DNA from: Planctomycetota bacterium
Lineage (GTDB): Bacteria; Planctomycetota; Brocadiia; Brocadiales; Brocadiaceae
Length of the DNA: 64,000 nucleotides
Direction: 5' to 3'
NCBI GenBank assembly: GCA_016873165.1
Contig: VGXV01000003.1
Span: forward strand, 1 to 64,000
The position numbers and the translations under genes are program-made. Of the stretch, positions 1 to 8,606 are shown one piece after another. The notes below the pieces were generated by a model, which had not been told where the DNA came from, ran no database searches, and saw nothing but the letters and a program-made list of their open reading frames with translations. Position 1 is the first letter of the stretch. Every line of letters starts with the position of its first letter.

Positions 1-54
1 TCTGCCAAGAGCTTCGCGTTCGTCTTTGGCAAGCGTCACGATGTATTTCTTCAT
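1..54 (-). CDS. IS630-family transposase, N-terminal fragment running off the left edge
   Basis: Read on the minus strand from an ATG at 54, the window edge encodes 18 residues starting MKKYIVTLAKDEREALG. This resembles the usual N-terminus of IS630-type transposases, the start of the helix-turn-helix DNA-binding part; that match is from memory of the family. Only the start is in the window, so catalytic residues cannot be checked. The gene points away from hsdS, and its upstream end abuts the point where the hsdS reading begins abruptly. Confidence 0.55.
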   Translation of the reverse strand, partial: MKKYIVTLAKDEREALGR

Positions 55-133
55 ATTCAATCCCCCAATGGTTGTGGTTGAAATGAAGATAATATATCAC
101 ACTATTTACGACATTGCAAGGTTGACGCGACAC
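1..133 (-). mobile_element. IS630-type insertion sequence, one end only
   Basis: The element includes the transposase start (1-54) and about 80 bases of untranslated end. The hsdS frame becomes open and family-like immediately right of a TA at 134-135 (Ser-Arg-Glu-Asp-Phe-Tyr). IS630/Tc1-type elements insert at TA, so I place the end at 133. Read from the minus strand, the end begins GTGTCGCGTCAACC. The other end and the second TA copy are outside the window, so the exact boundary is an inference. Confidence 0.45.
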
Positions 134-316
134 TAGCCGTGAAGATTTTTATAATTTAGAAATCTTATTGCCACCTATTGAAATTCAAAGCTACATAGCA
201 TCTATCCTTTCCACACTTGACGACAAAATCGAACTCAACCGTCAGACGAATCAGACGTTGGAGGCCATTGCCCAAGCGATATACAAGGAGTGGTTTGTCA
301 ATTTCCGCTTCCCCCC

Positions 317-398
317 TTCCCCTCTTGAGGGGTGCCCGAAGGGCGGGGTGGACACTTCCCCTCTTGAGGGGTGGCAGGCAAAGCCTGACGGGGTGGAC
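317..398 (+). repeat. Left GC-rich repeats of the DUF559 cassette
   Basis: Two related units stand in direct orientation. The first (317-353) contains the palindrome CCCCTCTTGAGGGG followed by TGCCCGAAGGGCGGGGTGG. The second (356-398) starts with the same palindrome but continues GTGGCAGGCAAAGCCTGACG before the same GGGGTGGAC ending. Both are translated within hsdS as proline- and glycine-rich stretches (SPLEG...). They are far richer in GC than the surrounding DNA. Confidence 0.85.
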
Positions 399-822
399 TC
401 TTCGCACACACCTCCCCCTTCCCCCGCATCATGGCAAAAAAACTCCCTCTTCCCCTTCTGGACTTTGCCAAAAAACCGCGCATTGCAAGAGCGGGCAAAA
501 GAACTGAGAAAACAAGGAATTTTATCAGAAGTTATATTTTGGAAAACTTTTAAAGACAAAAAAAAGCTGGGTTGGGATATTGATAGGCAGGTTATTATCG
601 GCAATTTTATTGTAGATTTTTTTATCCCGGAACTTGGACTTGTATTTGAAATTGACGGCTCAAGCCATAACGACAAACAGGAATATGATCGGGAACGCGA
701 CGCCTTCTTATCTTCGTTACGGTTAAAAGTTGTGAGAATTTTGGGCAAAGATGTGCTTGGAAATATTGAAGGTGTTTGGGGTTTTGTGACAAGGTTGATT
801 AAAGAGAGGGTTGAGGAGTTGA

Positions 823-859
823 GTCCACCCCGCCCTTCGGGCACCCCTCAAGAGGGGAA
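823..859 (-). repeat. Right inverted copy of the DUF559 cassette repeat
   Basis: This is the exact reverse complement of 317-353 over all 37 bases. It is read through in the hsdS frame as SPPRPSGTPQEGK-like sequence. A perfect match over this length, one unit on each side of a nuclease domain, is hard to explain by chance. Confidence 0.85.
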
Positions 860-1562
860 GAGATGCGAAATGCAGGACAGCGAACTCGGCCCTATTCCGA
901 AGGGGTGGAGGGTAGTTTCCTTAGCAGATTTAATGGAATTTCAGGGTGGTTCTCAACCTCCAGCGGATCAATTTAAAGATGGTTACCATGAGGGATATAT
1001 TCGTTTGATTCAAATCCGAGACTATGAAACAGATTCACATATAACCTATGTGCCTAGGACAGATAAATTGCGGATATGTGAGGATAAAGATATTATGATT
1101 GCGCGGTATGGGGCATCTGTCGGCAGGGTTTTATTTGGTTTGAATGGAGCATATAACGTTGCCTTGGTTAAAGTTATACCTGAAAAAAAGCACTATCGAG
1201 AGTTTCTTCGGTTATATCTCAAATCTTATTCTTTTCAAGAACGACTTTTAGCCATGAGTAGTCGTAGTGCTCAGGCTGGGTTTAATAAGGGAGACTTTAA
1301 AAGTTTTAGAATCGCGTTTCCCCAAGGGGACCAATTACTTATAGAGTTTGAAAAAATCACAGCTTGTTTAATTGAAAAAATTTTAATAAATAATTTGGAA
1401 AGTGAAGCACTTGCAAATACACGAGACAAATTATTACCAAAATTGATGAGTGGCGAGATAGAAGTACGAGTGATGAAATAAAATACGAACAGAAAAAACT
1501 TTTGATCATCTTCATCCCCGCTTTAATGCAGAAAAAGATGAAATTGTAAAATTGGTGGCGCC

Positions 1563-2551
1563 ATGAATTCCGAAAATAGAAACAATGAAATTGTTTTTTA
1601 TACCTCTGAAAAGGGCAATGTCTGTGTTGAAGTCCTTTTTCAGGATGAAAACGTCTGGCTTTCTCAAAAACGTATGGCGGAATTGTTTGCCGTTGAAGTA
1701 AACACGGTTAATTACCATTTGAAAGAGATTTTTAAAAGTGAAGAATTATTGGAGGATTCAGTTATTCGAAAAATTCGAATAACTGCCGATGATGGGAAAA
1801 ACTACCTTACGGCATTTTACAGCCTCGATGCAATTATCGCCGTTGGATACCGTGTCAATAGCTATCAGGCGACTCAATTCCGTATCTGGGCGACCAAAAC
1901 TCTTAAAGAATTTATTATCAAAGGTTTTGTCCTTGACGACGAAAGGCTCAAACAAGGCAAACGTTTTGGGAAAGATTATTTCGATGAACTCCTGGAACGG
2001 ATTCGTGAAATCCGGGCAAGTGAACGCCGGTTCTATCAGAAAATTACCGATATTTACGCACTTTCAATTGATTACGATAAAAATTCCCCTATTACGAAAG
2101 ATTTTTTTGCGACCGTACAGAATAAACTGCATTGGGCGATAACAGGCAAGATTATACAAATGCGGACGCGACAAAATTGTATATGGGATTAACCAACTGG
2201 AAGCAATCTCCTGAAGGAAAGATACTCAAATCAGATGTTAGCGTTGCCAAGAATTATTTAAGCGAACAACATATTAAAGAGATCAACCGGATAGTTTCCG
2301 CATATTTAGATTTGGCGGAGAACCGGGCAGAGCGGCAGATAGTAATGAAGATGACGGACTGGATTCAGTTTTTGCATAATTTTCTGGAATTATCCAATTA
2401 TCCGATCCTGGAAGATAAAGGTAAAATTAGCATGTTGGAAGCTAAGCTGAGAGCAGAACAAGAATATGAAGTTTACCGGAAAGTTCAGGATAAAAATTAC
2501 CTCTCTGATTTTGACCGCGAAATAAAAAGGATTGAAGGGAAAAATGAATAA
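1563..2551 (+). pseudogene. rhuM: RhuM-family protein, frameshifted near 2150
   Basis: RhuM-like proteins are commonly encoded inside type I restriction loci; their role is unclear. The first frame (1563-2192) gives the family N-terminus (KGNVCVEVLFQDENVWLSQK, MAELF, NTVNYHLKEIF, FYSLDAIIAVGYRVNS, SPITKDFFATVQNKLHWAITGK). Family-like sequence then continues in another frame (from about 2150 to 2551: NADATKLYMGLTNWK, SDVSVAKNYLSE, RIVSAYLDLAE, LRAEQEYEVYR). The junction also lacks the few residues that relatives have after ITGK, so this looks like a small deletion with a frameshift rather than a single-base slip. Together the two parts match the usual length of about 330 residues. The end overlaps the hsdR start. 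Confidence 0.8.
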
Positions 2552-5500
2552 TTCATTCTTCGAATCAGATATAGAACAACTTGCCTTAGAGATTCTCAAA
2601 GATGAGCATGGTTATAAGATTCTCTACGGACCCGATATCTCCGAAGGCGTGCAAAAAGAACGCGAATATACGGAAGTTATCTTGCAGGGGCGTTTAAAGA
2701 AAGCGGTTGATACGATTAATGGTTCAATTCCGGAAGACGCCCGGGAAGAAGCGATTAAAAAAGTTTTGCGCACCTTCTCTATTAGCATGATGGAAAACAA
2801 CGAGTCTTTTCACCGCATGCTTACCGAAGGCATAGACGTTAAGTTCCATGTGGGCGAAGGTAAGTCAAGGACAGAGAAGGTATGGCTGGTTGATTTTACG
2901 CATCCTGATAATAATGAGTTCCTGGCAGTTAATCAGTTTACCGTAGTTGAAAACCATAACAATAAGAGGCCGGACATTGTGTTGTTCATTAATGGCCTGC
3001 CGTTTGTTGTGATTGAACTCAAGAATCCGATTGATGAAAATGCTGACGTTAAAGCCGCGTTTCATCAGCTTCAGACCTATAAGCAATTAATTCCTTCACT
3101 TTTTTCCTGCAATGCATTCTTCATTGCCAGCGATGGATGGTTTGCCAAGGTTGGCACGATTACCAGCGATTATGCACGCTTTATGGAATGGAAAACTGCT
3201 GACGGTGAAACTATTGTTGACGCAAAGGTTGAACCTGAACTTGAACCGATGATTAAGGGGCTGTTGAATAAAAAGGTACTGCTCGATATTATCCGCCATT
3301 TCATTGTCTTTGAAAAGAATACCGTAGGGGCGTATTGCAATACGCCCCTGCAAAAGAAAATCGCCGCATACCATCAGTATTACGCGGTTAACAAAGCAAT
3401 TGAATCAACTATTCGCGCTATAGGAGAAGCACTGCCTGTCGTGCAGGACAATCCGGAGAAGTATGGTTTTGCAAGTGTGAGGAACCAATCTCCGGGCAAT
3501 AAGAGGGCAGGTGTTGTCTGGCATACCCAAGGCAGCGGCAAAAGTCTTACGATGGTTTTTTACGTTGGGAAGCTGGTGATTGCCGAAGAAATGAATAACC
3601 CCACGATTGTGGTTTTAACCGATCGCAATGATTTGGACCAGCAGTTATTTGAAACATTTACCAATTGCCAGCAATTGATTCGCCAAAAACCGCAACAGGC
3701 CGCCAATCGGGAGGATTTGAAAAAGCTACTCGCTGTGTCATCAGGCGGTGTGGTGTTTACGACTATTCAGAAGTTCTTGCCAGAAGGTGTTGGGGCACAA
3801 TATCCCCTGTTGAGTGAAAGGCAAAATATTGTGGTTATTGCCGACGAGGCGCATCGTAGCCAGTATGATTTTATTGACGGATTTGCCCGGCATATGCGCG
3901 ACGTCTTGCCGAACGCCTCATTTATCGGTTTTACCGGCACGCCTATAGAGAAGGAAGATAAAAATACCCAGGCGGTGTTTGGCGATTATATAGACGTCTA
4001 TGATATTCAACAGGCCGTAGAAGATGGAGCGACCGTTCGCATCTATTATGAAAGCCGTCTGGCAAAAATTGAACTTTCAGAAACTGAGCGTAAAGAGATT
4101 GATGAGAAAGTTGAAGATATTACCGAAGGTGATGAACTCTCGGAGTGCCAGGTTCGGTTTGCCAAATGGACAAGCAAAGAGGCTGTGGTGGGAAGCGCAC
4201 AGCGGCTTCAACAGGTTGCGGCTGACATGGTAAAACATTTTGAACAGCGCTTGTTAGCAGCAGAAGGGAAAGCCATGTTTGTCTGCATGAGTCGCAGGAT
4301 TTGTGTCGCAATTCATAATGAAATTATCAAATTACGCCCTCAGTGGTATGATCCGGCAGATGATAAGGGCACCATCAAGGTAATCATGACCGGCTCCGCG
4401 AGCGACCCTCTGGAGTGGCAGGAGCACATTCGCAACAAACCTCGTCGAATAACAATTGGCGACCGTTTAAAAGACCCAAAAGATCCACTCAGAATTGTTA
4501 TTGTTAGGGATATGTGGCTTACCGGCTTTGACGCGCCGTGTTTACATACGCTTTATATTGATAAACCTATGAACGGGCATAATCTCATGCAGGCCATTGC
4601 CCGGGTGAACCGTGTGTATGGTGACAAAGAAGGTGGATTGATCGTTGATTATATTGGTATTGCCCATGATTTAAAAAAAGCGCTTGCGGTTTATACCGAA
4701 AGTCATGGACGAGGCAATATTGCCTTCGACCAGGAAGAAGCGGTTGCGAAAATGACGGAATTATACGAAGTAGTAGTGGATATGTTTCATGGGTTTGAGT
4801 ATTGCAAGTACTTTAGTCTTGAACCGCGAGAAAAACTGAATTTTATTTTAGACGCTGCCAATTATATAGCAGATTTGTCTGAAGAAAAGGACGGGGAAAA
4901 AATTTGTAATGGCAAGGAGCGTTTTAAGGAAAATGTTATAAAGTTGCAACAGACCTTCGGCGTCTCTGTTCCTCATCCAAAAGCGCTTGCTATTCGTAAT
5001 GATCTTGCTTTCTTTCAGGCAATCAAGTCACGTTTTGCAAAATTCGATGAACAGGCAAAGAAACGCACTGATGAAGAAATAGAAACTGCTATCAGACAAA
5101 TTATAAATGATGCCATTATCTCTAAAGAAGTTGTCGATGTTTTTGATGCTGCCGGATTAAAGAAACCTGACATTTCTATACTTTCGGATGAATTTCTTGC
5201 TGAAATCAAGGGAATGCCCAGGAAAAACCTTGCCCTTGAATTATTGAAGCGGTTGCTCAATGATGAGATAAGGAACCGGGCAAAAACAAATTTGGTACAA
5301 GGCAAAAAATTCTCCGAGCTATTAATTGAAGCGGTTAAACGATATCAAAATGGACTTTTGGATTCAGCTCAGGTTATTGAAGAACTGATTAAACTGGCAC
5401 AAGAAATTCGCGAGGCAGATAAACGCGGAGAAAGGCTTAACCTGAGAACCGATGAATTGGCGTTTTATGATGCCCTTGCAGATAATCCAAAGGCCGAAGC

Positions 5501-5747
5501 GGTGTTAGGGGATGAAACCCTTAAAATAATCGCACACGAGTTAGTTGAAAGCGTAAAGAAAAACACCAGTATTGACTGGCAGTTCAAGGAAAGCGTGCAA
5601 GCGAAGCTACGCGTGCTTGTAAAGCGCATTTTAAGAAAATACAAATATCCACCCGATGACCCGGCAACTGGTGAGTATACCGTTTCAGTGAAAAAGGTTT
5701 TGGATCAGACGGAATTGCTCGCAGATTTCTGGTCTTCAGAAAAGTAA
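2544..5747 (+). CDS. hsdR: Type I restriction endonuclease subunit R
   Basis: The motor and nuclease subunit of a type I restriction enzyme; it translocates DNA using ATP and cleaves far from the recognition site. I chose the ATG at 2544 (MNNSFFESDIEQLAL), which has a GAAGGGA ribosome-binding site and overlaps the rhuM stop by 8 bases; a TTG at 2532 is also open. Seen in order: the nuclease motif around RPDIVLFINGLP and VIELKNP (about residue 155), Walker A HTQGSGKS (about 330), ADEAH (about 434), TGTPIE (about 463) and later helicase motifs (TGFDAP, QAIARVNRVY). The length of 1067 residues is normal and I see no break. Its partner hsdS is truncated, so restriction activity is doubtful unless another specificity subunit exists. 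Confidence 0.93.
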   Translation: MNNSFFESDIEQLALEILKDEHGYKILYGPDISEGVQKEREYTEVILQGRLKKAVDTINGSIPEDAREEAIKKVLRTFSISMMENNESFHRMLTEGIDVKFHVGEGKSRTEKVWLVDFTHPDNNEFLAVNQFTVVENHNNKRPDIVLFINGLPFVVIELKNPIDENADVKAAFHQLQTYKQLIPSLFSCNAFFIASDGWFAKVGTITSDYARFMEWKTADGETIVDAKVEPELEPMIKGLLNKKVLLDIIRHFIVFEKNTVGAYCNTPLQKKIAAYHQYYAVNKAIESTIRAIGEALPVVQDNPEKYGFASVRNQSPGNKRAGVVWHTQGSGKSLTMVFYVGKLVIAEEMNNPTIVVLTDRNDLDQQLFETFTNCQQLIRQKPQQAANREDLKKLLAVSSGGVVFTTIQKFLPEGVGAQYPLLSERQNIVVIADEAHRSQYDFIDGFARHMRDVLPNASFIGFTGTPIEKEDKNTQAVFGDYIDVYDIQQAVEDGATVRIYYESRLAKIELSETERKEIDEKVEDITEGDELSECQVRFAKWTSKEAVVGSAQRLQQVAADMVKHFEQRLLAAEGKAMFVCMSRRICVAIHNEIIKLRPQWYDPADDKGTIKVIMTGSASDPLEWQEHIRNKPRRITIGDRLKDPKDPLRIVIVRDMWLTGFDAPCLHTLYIDKPMNGHNLMQAIARVNRVYGDKEGGLIVDYIGIAHDLKKALAVYTESHGRGNIAFDQEEAVAKMTELYEVVVDMFHGFEYCKYFSLEPREKLNFILDAANYIADLSEEKDGEKICNGKERFKENVIKLQQTFGVSVPHPKALAIRNDLAFFQAIKSRFAKFDEQAKKRTDEEIETAIRQIINDAIISKEVVDVFDAAGLKKPDISILSDEFLAEIKGMPRKNLALELLKRLLNDEIRNRAKTNLVQGKKFSELLIEAVKRYQNGLLDSAQVIEELIKLAQEIREADKRGERLNLRTDELAFYDALADNPKAEAVLGDETLKIIAHELVESVKKNTSIDWQFKESVQAKLRVLVKRILRKYKYPPDDPATGEYTVSVKKVLDQTELLADFWSSEK

Positions 5748-5951
5748 GGGGAAATATAGGCCATTAGAAATGAACGGGAATTGCAACTACCGGAATCATA
5801 TCTCATTACTGCTATAACAGACATTTTCCCCAATCACTTAAAAATTAATTTTATACCTGACTTTGCCCTGGAAAATGTACAATAATCACTGTTAAATATT
5901 TTGTAACATGTTTATTTGAGTTATTACTTTTTTATGAGGGAATAATTGTAT

Positions 5952-7817
5952 ATGTTTTTCAAAAGAAGCCGATTGGCACCCACTATTATTAGCACACTGC
6001 TGCTATTTCCTTCCGGTTCGCTATTTGCCCTGCCGTCAAAAGATTATAAAGAAAGGCTTGCATGTGAGATTGTCGGGAAAAAAGACGGCGTTGATAAAAA
6101 TAATTCTTCTTCCAATAAAGGAAAGATAGTGGGAAAAATTACCGATACGGCAGGAAAAAATATATCAAATGTTACTATCAGTATTCAGGAAATAACACAT
6201 GGAATGACTTATGGGAATTTGTTTGAAGATATGACAACAACGGACAAAAAAGGAAAGTTTACGATACAGGATATTGCGCCCGGGAACTATATTGTAAGGG
6301 CAACGCCTTCAGACAACACATATCTTCCCAATGACAAAATTGGTGTAAAAGTAAAAAATAAAAAGAAGAAAAATATCAAGATAAAGCTTTCTTCCGCCTC
6401 AGAGGCATCCTCAGGATATGTTGGCAGCGCCATATGCCTTGGCTGCCATCCTGATCAGAAAGATTGGCAGGATACCGCCCATGCAAAAACACTTCAAACG
6501 CCGGATTCTGATACGGTCGTTGCTCCGTTTGATGGCAGCATAATCACCACTGACGATAACAAAGTGACGTTTATGCCTTTTACCGACGGAGATGGCTACA
6601 AAGTAACTCTGTATGATTTAACAAATCCAGACAATTCCGTTACCTACACAATTGCCAGAACACACGGCGGTGTTTCTGTGGCGGGAAAACAGAGATATCA
6701 GGTAAAAATTGGAAACAGCCACTATATTTTGCCCATACAATACAATAACCGAAATGTAGATAAAAATGACCCTGCCGCAGCATGGGTCTCCTATAATCCA
6801 GGCACATGGTACAACGATGACGGGACGTTAATTGCCAGGGACGAAAACACCGCTCCAAATCCGGGGAAGTCATTTGAACAAAACTGTGAAGGATGCCATG
6901 TTACGGGACTTTCTATTACAAAAAATTCTGCAGGTGAGTTTGTCTCTGATTCGAAAGAACTCGGAATTTCCTGCGAAAGTTGCCATGGACCCGGAGAAAA
7001 ACACGTATCGGAAGGAGGCGGTAATTCCGTTTATACGGTAAATCCGGAATATCTTGCCACTGACAGAGGAAACGAAGTTTGCGGCCAATGTCATGCAAGA
7101 GTTAAAAATAAAAACGGTGAAAATGGAGCAGATTTTGAAACAGAATATCCTGCCATTATAAACGGTGGTGTACTTTCTCCATATAGAGCAGGAGAAGATT
7201 TAAATAACTACATTGAGGAAACGGATGGAGACGGTAATCCGACTGCCGGATATTGGAATAACAATGACAGTTCTGTTGTGGGAGAAGATACGTCAGAAAA
7301 TAACCATTCAAAACGCCATCACCAGCAATACCAGGATTTTATCAGAAGCATTCATTATAACAAAGACGGGCAAAAATGTTACACGTGCCATGAAGCTCAT
7401 GGCAAAGGAGAAGAAGGAACACCACAACTGTTAACGAGCAATGACAATAAGGCATGCACGGTTTGTCATGATGATTTTGAAGAAACAACTACAAAAAAAA
7501 GTGAGATATATTATAAACATTCCAGTCACGAGTATAACTCGTCCGACCGGGGCGGAAATCTTTGTACCGGCTGCCACATGCCGAAAACGGCAAAAACCGC
7601 CGTGGACAATGACATATCCTCACATGTGTTTGACATCATTAAACCACAAACAAGCAAAGCAATGGCTGATTACAACAGCACAAACGGTGAGGAAAACAGC
7701 GCTGATACTGTTATCACCAATTCATGCTACGGTTGTCACTCAACCGATGCCGATTATGGCACGGAACGCTGGAACGAATGGGAAAATAATAAAGAAGAAA
7801 ATGATAATGAACAATAA
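5952..7817 (+). CDS. Secreted octaheme c-type cytochrome with an N-terminal carboxypeptidase-regulatory-like domain
   Basis: An exported multiheme electron-transfer or redox protein of about 621 residues. The ATG at 5952 follows GAGGG by about 11 bases and starts a signal peptide (MFFKRSRLAPT to LFALP). Residues of about 35-150 form a CarboxypepD_reg-like beta sandwich (GKIVGKITDTAGKNISNVTI, GKFTIQDIAPGNYIV) followed by a lysine-rich linker. Eight CXXCH heme sites follow: CLGCH, CEGCH, CESCH, CGQCH, CYTCH, CTVCH, CTGCH and CYGCH. The first lies in the YVGSAICLGCHPDQ context typical of c554-like multiheme cytochromes. It is flanked by restriction genes upstream and its own terminator downstream, so it is probably a single-gene unit. 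The substrate is unknown; nothing shows whether it is an enzyme or a carrier. Confidence 0.85.
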   Translation: MFFKRSRLAPTIISTLLLFPSGSLFALPSKDYKERLACEIVGKKDGVDKNNSSSNKGKIVGKITDTAGKNISNVTISIQEITHGMTYGNLFEDMTTTDKKGKFTIQDIAPGNYIVRATPSDNTYLPNDKIGVKVKNKKKKNIKIKLSSASEASSGYVGSAICLGCHPDQKDWQDTAHAKTLQTPDSDTVVAPFDGSIITTDDNKVTFMPFTDGDGYKVTLYDLTNPDNSVTYTIARTHGGVSVAGKQRYQVKIGNSHYILPIQYNNRNVDKNDPAAAWVSYNPGTWYNDDGTLIARDENTAPNPGKSFEQNCEGCHVTGLSITKNSAGEFVSDSKELGISCESCHGPGEKHVSEGGGNSVYTVNPEYLATDRGNEVCGQCHARVKNKNGENGADFETEYPAIINGGVLSPYRAGEDLNNYIEETDGDGNPTAGYWNNNDSSVVGEDTSENNHSKRHHQQYQDFIRSIHYNKDGQKCYTCHEAHGKGEEGTPQLLTSNDNKACTVCHDDFEETTTKKSEIYYKHSSHEYNSSDRGGNLCTGCHMPKTAKTAVDNDISSHVFDIIKPQTSKAMADYNSTNGEENSADTVITNSCYGCHSTDADYGTERWNEWENNKEENDNEQ

Positions 7818-7839
7818 CAATATTGAGGTGCATTTCATT

Positions 7840-7883
7840 AACAGCCCGGTGTGTTGCTTTGCAGCACACCGGGGCTGTTTTTT
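7840..7883 (+). terminator. Rho-independent terminator of the octaheme cytochrome gene
   Basis: A long GC-rich hairpin with arms AACAGCCCGGTGTGTTGC and its near-complement CAGCACACCGGGGCTGTT is followed by a run of T. It begins about 23 bases after the stop codon. The next gene is on the other strand, so it may also protect that gene's 3' end. Confidence 0.9.
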
Positions 7884-7898
7884 CAACAAATAATTTCG

Positions 7899-8513
7899 TT
7901 ATCCTGCCTTAACATTTGAGATGTGAGAAGATGCGTTGGGCACCGGCGGGTAGTTATCCGGAACGAGATACTTTTCCGGCAGTTTTATTTTTTTTGCCAG
8001 TTCTTCAAGATTATTCACGCCGAGTTCGTTGTATGCCCGAAGCACGATTTTTGCGCATGCCACGGCATCTTCTTCTGCATTATGGTGTTTGAACTCGATT
8101 TCCAGATGCCTCGATATCTTATTGAGCGCATAGCCCAGAAGCCCCGGCCATACCCGTTTCGCTATCGCAAGCGTGCAAAAATAATTGAGAGGAGGGTGAG
8201 GTATTTTGTACACATCGAGAATGCTGCACAACACACTCATATCAAAGCTTGCATTATGGGCAACGAGATAACTACCCTGCAGGAACGGGAAAATTTCGCC
8301 CCATAGTTGGTAAAATTCCGGTTTATTTTCCACATCTTTTACCGAAATTCCATGTATATATGTGTTAAACGGATCAAAAAGAAGCTCAGGAGGCCTGATA
8401 AGCCACGAGGTTCTTTTCACAATAGTTTGTCCTTGAATTATTGCCAATCCCAAAGCACAAACACTGGAACGCTTTGCGTTCGCTGTCTCAAAATCAATAG
8501 CGACACATTTCAT
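7899..8513 (-). CDS. DnaQ-family 3'-5' exonuclease
   Basis: A DEDD-type exonuclease like the proofreading or ExoX group, expected to remove nucleotides from 3' ends. I chose the ATG at 8513, giving MKCVAIDFETANA, the usual family start; an upstream in-frame GTG at 8588 would add 25 residues without family match. Motifs seen: Exo I DFETA, Exo II VAHNASFDMSVL, and Exo III HHNAEEDAVACAKI with a histidine-aspartate arrangement. The C-terminal 40 residues (from LGVNNLEELAK) extend beyond the nuclease fold. It is not obviously in an operon with the permease gene, whose stop is about 90 bases upstream. Confidence 0.88.
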   Translation of the reverse strand: MKCVAIDFETANAKRSSVCALGLAIIQGQTIVKRTSWLIRPPELLFDPFNTYIHGISVKDVENKPEFYQLWGEIFPFLQGSYLVAHNASFDMSVLCSILDVYKIPHPPLNYFCTLAIAKRVWPGLLGYALNKISRHLEIEFKHHNAEEDAVACAKIVLRAYNELGVNNLEELAKKIKLPEKYLVPDNYPPVPNASSHISNVKAG

Positions 8514-8606
8514 AGGGTTTCTAAAAGAGGCAAATAGAACGTTGTTTTCTTCTAATTTTTCTGGGCAATGGTGAAAATCATAACACACAACAGATTCAAA
8601 AGTCCA

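Larger units (their letters stand above)
317..859 (+). mobile_element. DUF559 (VSR-like nuclease) cassette bounded by 37-bp inverted repeats inside hsdS
   Basis: A 543-base segment, exactly 181 codons, sits in the linker between the two HsdS halves. Its ends (317-353 and 823-859) are perfect 37-bp inverted repeats. It encodes a DUF559-type domain of the PD-(D/E)XK/very-short-patch-repair group: ERAKELRKQ, then SEVIFW, then IGNFIVDFFIPE and VFEIDGSSH with the acidic residues expected of this fold. There is no stop codon, and host-like HsdS sequence resumes in the same frame. The cassette has no separate start in that frame; an ATG at 431 opens another frame. The domain call is from memory of the family. 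That the unit is mobile is inferred from the repeats and the in-frame fit. Confidence 0.65.
135..1481 (+). pseudogene. hsdS: Type I restriction specificity subunit HsdS, 5'-truncated by an IS and carrying an inserted nuclease domain
   Basis: HsdS chooses the target sequence for a type I restriction-modification enzyme. The frame begins abruptly beside the IS630-type end and has no normal start; the first usable start is a TTG at 168. From 135 it shows the end of the first target-recognition half (LPPIEIQ) and the central conserved helices (DDKIELNRQTNQTLEAIAQA, KEWFVNFRFP). An inserted DUF559-type domain follows (roughly 470-822). After it comes a complete second recognition half (LGPIPKGW to KLLPKLMSGEIEV). 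The first target-recognition domain is missing, so the protein is probably non-functional unless the remaining half acts as a half-subunit. hsdR lies downstream; hsdM is not in the window and may lie beyond the IS. Confidence 0.85.

Noticed and set aside
251-844. 197-codon minus-strand frame opposite the DUF559 cassette
   Set aside because: It is the complement of the nuclease domain and its repeats; the plus frame has the recognisable domain.
1482-1562. A 27-codon frame between hsdS and rhuM
   Set aside because: It has no start codon and no clear family, so I did not list it as a gene. It may be a remnant of an older neighbour.
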